64,000 bases of DNA from a virus. A program made the translations under genes and the position numbers. Below the pieces are notes generated by a model. It was given only the letters and a program-made list of their open reading frames with translations, did not search any database and had not been told where the DNA came from. Positions 27,427-35,039 of the stretch are shown here, piece after piece. How positions within the stretch are numbered: the first letter of the stretch is position 1; every line of letters starts with the position of its first letter. The stretch is from positions 1-64,000 of IMG/VR virus record IMGVR_UViG_3300032265_001317. One strand, written 5' to 3'.

Positions 27427-27506
27427 CGTTTGAGGCGAAACGAATCAGATATTGCATCTGATTTTGAACTTTTCTGACAAAAATATTTAGTTTAATGTTA
27501 GAAAAG
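27427..27506. other. Cluster of three hairpins in the gap between the gp67-like and gp68-like genes
   Basis: In a 182-base gap (27338-27519) three inverted repeats follow each other: CGTTT/AAACG (27427-27442), ATCAGAT/ATCTGAT (27444-27462) and a 10-bp stem CTTTTCTGAC/GTTAGAAAAG (27469-27506) with an 18-base AT-rich loop. On the minus strand they directly follow the gp67-like stop. None has a clean minus-strand T tract, so they may act as an attenuator or mRNA-processing region between portal and scaffold genes rather than a simple terminator. Confidence 0.45.
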
Positions 27507-27519
27507 TTCTCTGACTATA

Positions 27520-27765
27520 TTACTGTGCGGCTTGCTCAGGAGGAGGTGCGGCGTACATTTTGCGTATCAAACCCATTTCTTCCTGTCTTTCTTTGTCGTG
27601 AGTTTCGCCAGCTTTACGTATTTCGCTTAACATTTTCAAAGTTAAGCGAGTTTTGCGCAGATCTTTTTTGCGTAAAACTGACGTATCGTTTTGGCTTAGA
27701 TACCTGTTGTCGTCAACAGGTTCAGCATGCTCACGATCAAAATAAACAAATTCTCTTAGTAACAT
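27520..27765 (-). CDS. Small prohead core protein (gp67-like position)
   Basis: 81 residues, strongly charged and probably helical (LRKKDLRKTRLTLKMLSEIR, ending KMYAAPPPEQAAQ). It sits between portal gp20 and the gp68-like gene, exactly where T4 has gene 67, and resembles small proteins annotated at this position in marine T4-like phages. T4 gp67 is a similar-sized, abundant core protein cut by gp21; I see no clear (I/L)xE site here. Eight bases separate it from the portal stop. Function assigned mainly by position. Confidence 0.65.
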   Translation of the reverse strand: MLLREFVYFDREHAEPVDDNRYLSQNDTSVLRKKDLRKTRLTLKMLSEIRKAGETHDKERQEEMGLIRKMYAAPPPEQAAQ

Positions 27766-27773
27766 AGAACTAT

Positions 27774-29510
27774 TTATGCGGCTGGCGGAGGAGTTGGACT
27801 TCCAGATCCAGGTGCTCCACCTGTGGCATCTGCACCCATTTCGCCTCCCATTTCTTCTGGAGGTGGCGAACTTGTGTCACTTAACCCACCAATATCACCT
27901 GACATGTTGTTAGCAGTGATGCCAGATCCACGTAGTTCTGCACTAGCGGACAGTTTAGCGCCTTCATCGACGTTTTCTTCTTTCCACATGCTTTCGTTTT
28001 CTGCAACTTCTTCAGCTGTCATGCCCAAGAAACGTTTCATAGCAAAGCGTTTTGATACAAATGGTACAGCAACCATGGTACTGAATGTAGTTACACGGGC
28101 CGTGTCCATTTCTGCTTGACGATAACTTGCAAAGTTTTGTGGAGGATTGAACTGAATATCAAAGATATTAGGGTCAATGTTAATACCTTTCTTGTTTAGA
28201 TACAGCTTGAACTCAAGATCAAACTGTTCGTTCATTAGGGTTTGTAGTCGTTCGCAGTATTTGTTAAATCTAAGCTCTTGAATGTACGCGGTTCCAACTC
28301 GACCATCATTGAAGTTAGATCCTCCATCGTCAGAGCCGGTAGGTAGATAAGAACTAGGTATGCGTAAAGCACGGAACAACTTATTAGTAAAATACTTAAG
28401 ATCATCAATTTCCCCTAAATTTTGTCCACCTTGCAGGATTTCAACTTTGCTTCCGCGACCTTCTGCTGTTTGTGGAAAGAAATAGTCTTCGTTTATGCTT
28501 AATGGATTGTATCCACTGTCAATAACACTTTGACTACCACCTGTGCTACTGGGAATTCTACGTTGATTCACTTCGTTTTTAACACGTTCAACAAATCCCA
28601 TTGCCAAATGACTTGGCATATTACCTACGTCAATGTAAAATACTCTACGTTCAGGAGCACGTTGTACACGATAGATAATGATACTGTCTTCCAACAGTTC
28701 TTTCTGTTTGAATACTTTGAAAATACTTTCTAAAAGGCTGTTACCAAACGGAAAGTTGTTGTCAATACCTTCGCTCATGCTAATATGAATCACATGTTTA
28801 GCATCAATTGCGTATTGATTTTGATTTTGACTAAAACGACCACCAGTGGTGCTGGTAGGAAATGCTCCAACCATGCCACGACTTCCACCTGCTCCGCCTT
28901 GACCTGTGCCGTAACTTCCACCAAATGTGCTTCCACCACCTTGCACATTGCTAGGTTGTATAGCTGTTGTAGCAAGTGTTTCTAAGTTAGGATTAAAATC
29001 ACGTATCATGTATTGTTCTGGCTTCTTGCCATCGCTTTCGTTTACAATGATTTTATCTACCTTGGCAGGATCTATATACATCCATGCCAGTGTTTCTGGA
29101 TCACGTACAAAAAAACTGTCACCGTATTTGAACGCATTACGTACAATTTTAAAAATACGCTTGTCAAACTTGTTGAGCTTGGTCCATTGTTGCAGGGCCT
29201 TCTTGATAATCTTGATTTCTGTGCCGGTTGCCTTCTCTTTGAAGAAAGTTTGAAACGGTGTACGATTTTCATCGTTTGTTTGTGAACAGAACTCAGCCAA
29301 AATATCCAATGCCGCATTAACTTCTGAGTCTGCATCCATTGTATCATACTGTCCATAACGTTCTAAACGATTTGGATGGCCAGCATAGATATCTGGCAGA
29401 TAACTGCTGTAATTCATTCTAGCTGGATTTGCTGATCCACCCATTGATCCACTTATTGGACTTAGATTACCTTTGGTAGCTACGGGTGTAAAATACTTTT
29501 TCCAAGACAT
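27774..29510 (-). CDS. 20: Portal vertex protein (gp20-like)
   Basis: 578 residues (T4 gp20 has 524). The N-terminus has SYLPDIYAGHPNRLERYGQY, then MDADSEVNAALDILAEF, typical of T4-family portals. The middle contains a Gly-rich insertion (~residues 185-220: GGGSTFGGSYGTGQGG) not typical of T4. The later core has FRALRIPSSYLPTGSDDG and YIQELRFNKYCERLQTLMNE. It forms the dodecameric ring through which DNA is packaged and the tail attached, and nucleates prohead assembly. The C-terminus is Gly/Pro-rich. AGGA ribosome site; head genes continue downstream. Confidence 0.95.
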   Translation of the reverse strand: MSWKKYFTPVATKGNLSPISGSMGGSANPARMNYSSYLPDIYAGHPNRLERYGQYDTMDADSEVNAALDILAEFCSQTNDENRTPFQTFFKEKATGTEIKIIKKALQQWTKLNKFDKRIFKIVRNAFKYGDSFFVRDPETLAWMYIDPAKVDKIIVNESDGKKPEQYMIRDFNPNLETLATTAIQPSNVQGGGSTFGGSYGTGQGGAGGSRGMVGAFPTSTTGGRFSQNQNQYAIDAKHVIHISMSEGIDNNFPFGNSLLESIFKVFKQKELLEDSIIIYRVQRAPERRVFYIDVGNMPSHLAMGFVERVKNEVNQRRIPSSTGGSQSVIDSGYNPLSINEDYFFPQTAEGRGSKVEILQGGQNLGEIDDLKYFTNKLFRALRIPSSYLPTGSDDGGSNFNDGRVGTAYIQELRFNKYCERLQTLMNEQFDLEFKLYLNKKGINIDPNIFDIQFNPPQNFASYRQAEMDTARVTTFSTMVAVPFVSKRFAMKRFLGMTAEEVAENESMWKEENVDEGAKLSASAELRGSGITANNMSGDIGGLSDTSSPPPEEMGGEMGADATGGAPGSGSPTPPPAA

Positions 29511-29523
29511 GTAATTTTCCTAA

Positions 29524-31833
29524 TTATGCAAATGCATCGCCGGACATGCCTTTTAAAGCATCATTATTACGTTTTGTGTAATCCGTCATTTCGGCTATGT
29601 ATGATAGCATTTGTTTGTTTTGTGTATTTAACATGTTCATTAGGCTAGTGATAGCTTTATCGGATTCCCCTGTACGGGCTAGTAGAGCCGCAATGCTGTC
29701 ATTGGATACCACGTTGCCGCTGGCTCCTACGTTTAATAACTCTGGGCCTTTTTCACCAACTAGATAGCTACCTGCATTGATTGGACCGCCACTGGCTTTG
29801 GGCTGTGGCATAACCGGTTTTACAATATCGTTGAAATCTTTATCTTTTACTAGTCCTTCTTTTTTGATGTCGTCAATTTGCCTTGTATAGGCTTTGACAT
29901 CATTTTCGGCTATCTTTCTTTCAAACCAAGTTGAATTCTTATTTTCTAGTACTTTTTGATTTTCAGCTAGCTTTGCAACTGCTTCTTTTAATTCTCTCTC
30001 AGCTTGTTCTTCTTTGCTACCTGAACCAAACAGCATCCTACCAAATGTGGTATTTCTTGATTCTTTGACAATAAAGTCAAGTACATCTTTGAATACTGCT
30101 CCCATACCTTTTTTAATATCATCCCAAAATCCCATTATCGCTGGCTTGATATCTTTGGCCCAAAAATCCTTGATTGCTGTACCTACTGGTCCATCCATGA
30201 ATTCCTTATAGGTCTTTTTAATATTATTCCATGCTTCGGTTGCTTTAGATGATAACGTATCAAAAAATTCTTTTGAAGTTTTTGCATTGCCAAGATCTTT
30301 GAACGCACTTCCAAGCCAGCCAGTAACATCGCCGAATGATTTTATTAATCCGTCTAACATTCCCGATAGTGGACCACCGTCCTTTGTTAAACCTTCGGCC
30401 ATTTTCATAAATGTTTCGCTATAGCCCACCAGTTGTGTTGTTACCGGACCAAGCACTTTGTTCATCATAGCAGTTAAACCATTACCAAAATTCTGTATCG
30501 ATTGATTAGCTTGTCCTAGTGCCGCGGCATTACCAGCACCTTGTTCGTCTTGACGTTTTTTTGCATTTTCATAAGCTTCGGCTATGGTAATATTGCCTTT
30601 TCTTAATTGTTGACCCATATTGATCATAGGTGCGCCAACATTGGTAAACATTTCGGCGTTCACTGCACGTTGTTGATCTGTCATACTGTTACTCCAATCA
30701 ACAATATTACCGCTGGCCTTTCCTAATTTGTCTAACATTATTTTTTTTGCTTCTTCGGGAGAGTATCCTTTAATAACTAACTCTCTAGAAAGCTGTGCAA
30801 TTTCTGTATACATGCCTCTGCTGGCTGTGTTTAAATCCTGTCCGGCTTTAGTGGTTGGTCCAATAATACCTTGACTTCCTAACTTGATAGCATCGGCTAC
30901 CCCAGGTCCAAATGTGGCGCTAACAGTTTCTAACGAATCTAATACTGCCTTACCACCTTTGTCAAGACTACCTTTAAATAGCTGGAAGCCTTGGTCATTC
31001 ATATTCTTTTTAAGTATGGCTTCAACATCAGCTTTTTGTATACCTGTTAATTTTGTCAATCCATCAAGCTCAACCAAATAATCTTTTGTTTTTTCTGCTA
31101 GCTGGTCAGATGTCAACGCATTTTTAGTACCCATGATACCTTGCCTAGCAATAACCATAGCTAGTCCAGCACCGGCCTCATCTGCTGTGTATCCTAGACC
31201 AAAAAGTTGTTTAGAAAATTTACTGCCAGGCCCTAACAATGCTCCGCTAGCTTGAGTAAATTTATCTATTCCGCTTTGCACATCAAACCCCATGGTTGAA
31301 AATATTTCACCGTTTTGACTTACGATTGCAGAAAATCCTTGCAATGATAATCCCGACTTGGCGGCCGCTGTACTCATGGCAAATAGATCTCCGCCAAAGC
31401 TGGCACCAGCTTTGGTCATGTTTCTATAAAATCCAGCAAGTTTATCCGCATAGTCAAAAACTTCTGCAATAATAGGAGCCAATCTACCCAGTAAAGGAAT
31501 ATCCTTAAACACCAACGCCAGTTGTCCCAGGGAAGCAGTACCATTCATTGCGGCTTTGGAAAAATCATAGAAATTGCCAGCTAAATCTGTTGCAGTGCCA
31601 ACAATGCCGCCAATTACAGTACCTAGTAGATTAAACGGAACAGCTATTGCTTTGGCCGCAAGTCCTGCAACACTAAAACTGCTAGCGGCCGAGGAGGCTG
31701 CTGACGCCAATCCACCAGTTGGACTATTAGTAGCGGTGCCACCAGACGCTTTGATAAAATTTGATAAGTTTACGTTCATGGCCTTAGCCACTAATAGTAG
31801 TTCTTGTAGTGTAGCTTCTGATGCACCGTTCAT
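29524..31833 (-). CDS. Tail tape-measure protein (gp29 functional counterpart)
   Basis: 769 residues with a hydrophobic Ala/Gly-rich stretch at ~45-110 (AAKAIAVPFNLLGTVIGGIV), long helical regions and a C-terminal motif ASGGPINAGSYLVGEKGPEL typical of tail tape-measure proteins of many tailed phages. Such proteins fix tail length and enter the host envelope. It is longer than T4 gp29 (590), so a different tail length is possible. It is 13 bases upstream of gp20 on the same strand and divergent from the gp26-like gene. The start at 31833 has no clear ribosome site; an internal Met at residue 20 is an alternative. Late-promoter motif at 31890-31897. Confidence 0.8.
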   Translation of the reverse strand: MNGASEATLQELLLVAKAMNVNLSNFIKASGGTATNSPTGGLASAASSAASSFSVAGLAAKAIAVPFNLLGTVIGGIVGTATDLAGNFYDFSKAAMNGTASLGQLALVFKDIPLLGRLAPIIAEVFDYADKLAGFYRNMTKAGASFGGDLFAMSTAAAKSGLSLQGFSAIVSQNGEIFSTMGFDVQSGIDKFTQASGALLGPGSKFSKQLFGLGYTADEAGAGLAMVIARQGIMGTKNALTSDQLAEKTKDYLVELDGLTKLTGIQKADVEAILKKNMNDQGFQLFKGSLDKGGKAVLDSLETVSATFGPGVADAIKLGSQGIIGPTTKAGQDLNTASRGMYTEIAQLSRELVIKGYSPEEAKKIMLDKLGKASGNIVDWSNSMTDQQRAVNAEMFTNVGAPMINMGQQLRKGNITIAEAYENAKKRQDEQGAGNAAALGQANQSIQNFGNGLTAMMNKVLGPVTTQLVGYSETFMKMAEGLTKDGGPLSGMLDGLIKSFGDVTGWLGSAFKDLGNAKTSKEFFDTLSSKATEAWNNIKKTYKEFMDGPVGTAIKDFWAKDIKPAIMGFWDDIKKGMGAVFKDVLDFIVKESRNTTFGRMLFGSGSKEEQAERELKEAVAKLAENQKVLENKNSTWFERKIAENDVKAYTRQIDDIKKEGLVKDKDFNDIVKPVMPQPKASGGPINAGSYLVGEKGPELLNVGASGNVVSNDSIAALLARTGESDKAITSLMNMLNTQNKQMLSYIAEMTDYTKRNNDALKGMSGDAFA

Positions 31834-31860
31834 ATATTAAATTTGGCCATTAAATAGGTA

Positions 31861-31868
31861 GATAAATA
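31861..31868 (+). promoter_or_regulatory. Candidate late promoter for the gp26-like gene (GATAAATA)
   Basis: GATAAATA matches seven of eight bases of the late consensus. Predicted start near 31874, 36 bases before the ATG at 31910, which has a good ribosome site (GGAG). It faces the opposite-strand motif at 31890-31897. Confidence 0.6.
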
Positions 31869-31889
31869 GAATAACATAATCCTATTGAT

Positions 31890-31897
31890 TATTTATC
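31890..31897 (-). promoter_or_regulatory. Candidate late promoter for tape-measure and portal genes (GATAAATA)
   Basis: The minus strand reads GATAAATA, identical to the opposed plus-strand motif. Predicted start near 31884, ~51 bases upstream of the tape-measure ATG. Because it lies to the right of the plus promoter, the two transcripts would overlap at their 5' ends. Confidence 0.6.
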
Positions 31898-31909
31898 GGA
31901 GAAAAAACC

Positions 31910-32788
31910 ATGCAACCAACAACCTTTCCAACGCCAGGAGCAAGACAAAATCCGTTGACTAGCTACATGCGTCAACCAAAGATTTATATCAAATTGCCCA
32001 GCCAAGGAAACTATTGGCCTGCAAAAAGTATCAACATGCCCGAAAATGGTGAAATCCCAGTCTACTCAATGACAGCAAGAGATGAATTGGTATTCAAAAC
32101 TCCCGATGCATTGCTGAATGGACAAGCTGTAGTAGATGTTATTCAAAGTTGTATGCCAAATATCAAAGATGCATGGCAACTACCCAGCATCGATCTTGAC
32201 ATGATTTTAATTGCTATACGTTTGGCTACATATGGCGAAAAAATGACTATTAAACATACCATTCCTGTTATCAAAGAAGAAGTGGAATACGAAATTGATC
32301 TTAGAATGTTATTAGATCAACAGAGCCAAAATATCTGGGCTGAACAAGTAGCGATCGACGACAACATGATTGTGTACGTAAGACCTTTAACCTATAGACA
32401 CATAACCCAGGCCAGCATCAAGAGTTTTGAAACCAGCAGGATCATGAACATGGTCAACGATGAATCTATACCAGATGATAAAAAAATTGAAATGTTCCAA
32501 CAGAGCTTTGCCATATTGACCAAAGTCACAGTTGATATGCTCAGTGAAGGAATTTACAAAATAGTGACTCCGGACGCAGAAGTAACTGATAGGAAGTTTA
32601 TACAAGAGTTTGTTAATAACAGTGACAAGGTGGTGTTTGAAAAAATCAATCAACACTTATCTGAGATGAAAAAATTAAACGATCTTAAGCCTTTGCAGTT
32701 CTCTACCACTGACGAACAAAGAGCACAAGGTGCTCCAGAAAGCTACGAAGTACCTATTAACTTCAATCAATCAGATTTTTTCGCATAA
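31910..32788 (+). CDS. 26: Baseplate hub assembly protein (gp26/T4_baseplate family)
   Basis: 292 residues. The segment KIYIKLPSQGNYWP, then MPENGEIPVYSMTARDEL and DALLNGQAVVDVIQSC is characteristic of the T4_baseplate family annotated as gp26-like hub proteins in T4 relatives. T4 gp26 (208 residues) acts in hub assembly. The gene lies divergent from the tape-measure gene, the usual place for tail-assembly chaperones in other tailed phages. Its last codons read TTT TTC GCA TAA on a TTTTTTC slippery heptamer, and the -1 frame is open into the next ORF, so a 367-residue extended product may also be made. GGAG ribosome site. Confidence 0.82.
   Translation: MQPTTFPTPGARQNPLTSYMRQPKIYIKLPSQGNYWPAKSINMPENGEIPVYSMTARDELVFKTPDALLNGQAVVDVIQSCMPNIKDAWQLPSIDLDMILIAIRLATYGEKMTIKHTIPVIKEEVEYEIDLRMLLDQQSQNIWAEQVAIDDNMIVYVRPLTYRHITQASIKSFETSRIMNMVNDESIPDDKKIEMFQQSFAILTKVTVDMLSEGIYKIVTPDAEVTDRKFIQEFVNNSDKVVFEKINQHLSEMKKLNDLKPLQFSTTDEQRAQGAPESYEVPINFNQSDFFA
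32776..32782 (+). promoter_or_regulatory. Candidate -1 ribosomal frameshift site (TTTTTTC)
   Basis: The heptamer T-TTT-TTC is in register with the gp26-like frame (codons 290-291), an ideal X-XXY-YYZ slippery sequence. The zero-frame stop TAA follows at 32786. After a -1 slip the reading continues CGC ATA AGG CTT TTG ACT through the downstream ORF to 33012 without a stop, adding 76 residues. No strong downstream hairpin was seen. Confidence 0.6.
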
Positions 32789-32793
32789 GGCTT

Positions 32794-33012
32794 TTGACTT
32801 TAACACTTGACGAAATCCAGGAAGTAGTTACAGAGTTAGAAAAAGAGTCAAAAGCCATTAAAGAAGAAATTTACAAACTAGCCTGGTACATGCGCGGTGC
32901 TATTAGCATCACAGAAGCATACACACTTGACACTCAAGACAGAGAAATCTTGAACAAGATTATCGTGGATAATTTACAGACTGCTAAAGAAACAGGGTTG
33001 CCGTTTTTTTAA
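32794..33012 (+). CDS. Small tail-assembly ORF, probably the frameshift extension of the gp26-like gene
   Basis: 72 residues from a TTG start (TLDEIQEVVTELEKESKAI, then AWYMRGAISITEAYTLDTQD). Short ORFs with the WYMRG...DREI pattern follow gp26-like genes in marine T4 relatives; the function is not known to me. There is no ATG or GTG. The TTG has only AAGG three bases away as a possible ribosome site, which is too close. The frame is open upstream to 32761 and meets the TTTTTTC heptamer at 32776, so it may be translated mainly as a 76-residue extension of the gp26-like protein. It overlaps the end of the opposite gene by four bases. Confidence 0.7.
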   Translation: MTLTLDEIQEVVTELEKESKAIKEEIYKLAWYMRGAISITEAYTLDTQDREILNKIIVDNLQTAKETGLPFF

Positions 33013-34133
33013 ATTTCAATACCCAAGAATCTACTTTGGTATCCGACACGACTTTCACTTAACCCACCTTGGTGTAATTTTAAGTTAGGTTTTCCATCTG
33101 TACCAGTTGCCTGTGTTTGATCTGCTGGTTCGGCTTGCGATTGTGCTGGTTGTTCCTGTTCTGGGTGAATAGTATTAAAGTACCCTAATACTTTTTTAGC
33201 GTCATCAGATGAAAATGCCGCAACTACTTGATGTAAATCTAGCATAGACATCAATGCACCACGTGCCATTTGATAATCTTGTTTCATGTGTGTCGGTATT
33301 GCCGCTACTTTTCCGGCGGCTGTTGCTAATGCACCCGGAGTGGCTTTAGCTATATCTGCGGCTTTGCTAGCACCTGTCTTTATACCTTGTACTGCTTGCG
33401 TACCTAGCTTACCGGCAATACGACCAGCTTTGGTCATTGTACCTGTATTAGGATTTTTAGAAAGATTGGTTGCTCTAGTTGGATCGTTGTACCCAAACTT
33501 GGCACCTTTTACAAAGTTACCAATACCTTTTTTAGCATTGCTGGCCATACCTTTGAGATCAAATTCGTCAAGTTCTAGACTTTCTCCCATGGCCACTCGT
33601 TTCTGCAACATTGTTCTAACTCGTTCAACATCGTCGCCTTTTAGGTGTTGTAACGATGTTAATAAACTTTTATCGCTTAGTGGATTCGCTACTTCAGCTG
33701 ATTTTGGTGCAGATACATCACCAGCATTGCCCATAGCGTTTGAACCCGATACAGCAGTGGAAGCACCTGTGTTATTATTTACAGCTGGAGTACCTGATAC
33801 CGCCGGAGATGATCCTGTGTTATTTGGCACAGCAGTATTACCAGTTGCCGCTGTGTTATTTGAATTATTATATGATTGTGACGAACTTCCGCCATCAAGC
33901 TGATCAGCTTGTGCTCTAAGTTTTTGTGCTTTGGCTTGATTAATAGCCTGTTTGCTGTCACCACTTACTGCACTTCTACCTGCGGTATATCCTTTACCAA
34001 ATGCATCACCAGCGCCACGGATTCCACCTACTACAGCACCAGCACCTTTGGCTAGTCCTCCAGCAATAGAACCTATAGCACTTCCAATACCTTCTTCAGT
34101 ATTGCTTTCTAAAATAATATCATTGATACGCAT
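33009..34133 (-). CDS. Possible internal head protein, 374 aa
   Basis: Not recognised by family. It begins MRINDIILES, where I7-L-E9|S10 looks like a gp21 protease site after a ~10-residue leader, as in the capsid-targeting peptides of T4 internal proteins. A second LSE|S lies at 358-361. Residues ~15-50 form glycine-zipper-like repeats (GIGSAIGSIAGGLAKGAGAV), ~80-145 are Asn/Thr/Ser low complexity, and ~200-300 are basic with many Gly/Ala/Lys helices. Packaging inside the head and ejection with DNA would fit but is inferred. It ends tail-to-tail with the small ORF and has a CATAAATA promoter motif upstream. Confidence 0.65.
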   Translation of the reverse strand: MRINDIILESNTEEGIGSAIGSIAGGLAKGAGAVVGGIRGAGDAFGKGYTAGRSAVSGDSKQAINQAKAQKLRAQADQLDGGSSSQSYNNSNNTAATGNTAVPNNTGSSPAVSGTPAVNNNTGASTAVSGSNAMGNAGDVSAPKSAEVANPLSDKSLLTSLQHLKGDDVERVRTMLQKRVAMGESLELDEFDLKGMASNAKKGIGNFVKGAKFGYNDPTRATNLSKNPNTGTMTKAGRIAGKLGTQAVQGIKTGASKAADIAKATPGALATAAGKVAAIPTHMKQDYQMARGALMSMLDLHQVVAAFSSDDAKKVLGYFNTIHPEQEQPAQSQAEPADQTQATGTDGKPNLKLHQGGLSESRVGYQSRFLGIEI

Positions 34134-34161
34134 AAAAGGAATTCCTTGTCTTATTAAATTT

Positions 34162-34169
34162 TATTTATG
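34162..34169 (-). promoter_or_regulatory. Candidate late promoter (CATAAATA)
   Basis: The minus strand reads CATAAATA, seven of eight to the late consensus, 29 bases before the 374-residue gene at 34133 and at the left end of the noncoding stretch. Its presence supports late, structural-phase expression of that gene. Confidence 0.5.
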
Positions 34170-34185
34170 TTATGAAATGAGCTAA

Positions 34186-34610
34186 CGCTCATTTGCTATA
34201 TCGCTTACGCTCATAGCATTTTATCTTCTTTAGAAGATTTAAGTATTATCCAGATTCCTTGGTCACACTTCGCCCTGCACCGGGCGAAAAAATGACATTA
34301 TCCGAGTTCGAATAGTTCACACAGCGTTAGAGCATTACAGAGGCGGTCATCCGGTACCTCGAGCTCAGTCTTCATTGACGGCAGTTCATGTATATACGCT
34401 ATCATACACATAAACCCAGGGTTTTTCTCCCTTCTTTTGGCCTTTTATTACATTTTCAAACAATCAAACCGCGGCAATTTTGCGATCCTCGTCCTGTAAA
34501 GGATAGTGATTGAGTACTCTTAACGGCGAGAGATTTCCGTCCCTGCGATCCGAGATCCAGGTTTAGAGCGCATGAAGTTGGCCTGCGCAAGCTGTTACCG
34601 TCTAGTGAGC
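34186..34610. other. Structured noncoding stretch, ~425 bases
   Basis: No plausible gene on either strand in a genome that is otherwise tightly packed, and base composition is more GC-rich than the flanks. Visible structure: ATCTTC/GAAGAT hairpin (34223-34238), TTCGCCC/GGGCGAA hairpin (34269-34288), TCCT/AGGA (34492-34503), GCGCA/TGCGC (34568-34588), and a direct repeat TGCGATCC at 34481-34488 and 34544-34551. No tRNA cloverleaf could be drawn. It could hold a small RNA, a processing region at the end of the gp55-gp46 transcript, or an origin or recombination site. I cannot choose between these. Confidence 0.5.
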
Positions 34611-35039
34611 CTAAGTTTTTTTGATTATGTGTGAGCCATGTACACGGACTTGTATGTGTCCATTGTAGTATTCGTCGGATTCTAATACCTTGCGGTCGAA
34701 TTGTTCTCGGGCCTCAATGTAAGATGTTTCTGATTTGCTAGTACAATAATATAATATTTCGCGGGTAAATTTATCTATGCCTAGTTGTGTGATGTCTGCT
34801 GTTAAGTTAGGACTGGACCCGTAATATTCCTGCCAGTCACTGTCGATTTTGCTTCGAATTTTCTTTTTCTTCTTGGTGCCGTTCTTTAACTTTACAGTCT
34901 TGTAGGTCGTTTTACTAAACTTTGCTAATTTTTTGCCAATATATTTCCGCCCCGTAACTGTGTTAGTAATAAGATAAACAAAACCAACACATGTTTCAGG
35001 TAACTCTGTAACTATAGCACCTTGATACAGCCAAGTCAA
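34611..35039 (-). CDS. Putative GIY-YIG (Seg-like) endonuclease, 142 aa
   Basis: Residues 19-36 (GFVYLITNTVTGRKYIGKK) fit the GIY-YIG core with VY at 21-22 and YIG at 33-35. A conserved Glu is expected in YIEAREQFDRKVL near residue 107. The C-terminus (YYNGHIQVRVHGSHI) matches single-domain Seg-like nucleases common in T4-like phages. These either are free-standing homing nucleases or have been recruited for phage DNA processing. It has no separate DNA-binding domain. It lies immediately after the Hc1-like gene (adjacent, no gap) and before a long noncoding stretch, a typical position for such an element. Confidence 0.75.
   Translation of the reverse strand: MTWLYQGAIVTELPETCVGFVYLITNTVTGRKYIGKKLAKFSKTTYKTVKLKNGTKKKKKIRSKIDSDWQEYYGSSPNLTADITQLGIDKFTREILYYCTSKSETSYIEAREQFDRKVLESDEYYNGHIQVRVHGSHIIKKT

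Noticed and set aside
34269-34288. TTCGCCC/GGGCGAA hairpin as an intrinsic terminator
   Set aside because: It is followed by A's on the plus strand and preceded, not followed, by T's on the minus strand, so it does not fit either direction.
34310-34325. TTCGAA motif as the T-loop of a tRNA
   Set aside because: The flanking five bases do not pair on either strand and no acceptor or anticodon arm can be drawn.
34352-34366. Overlapping KpnI-XhoI-SacI recognition sites resembling a cloning linker
   Set aside because: A single short cluster without vector sequence around it; chance overlap of palindromes is enough.
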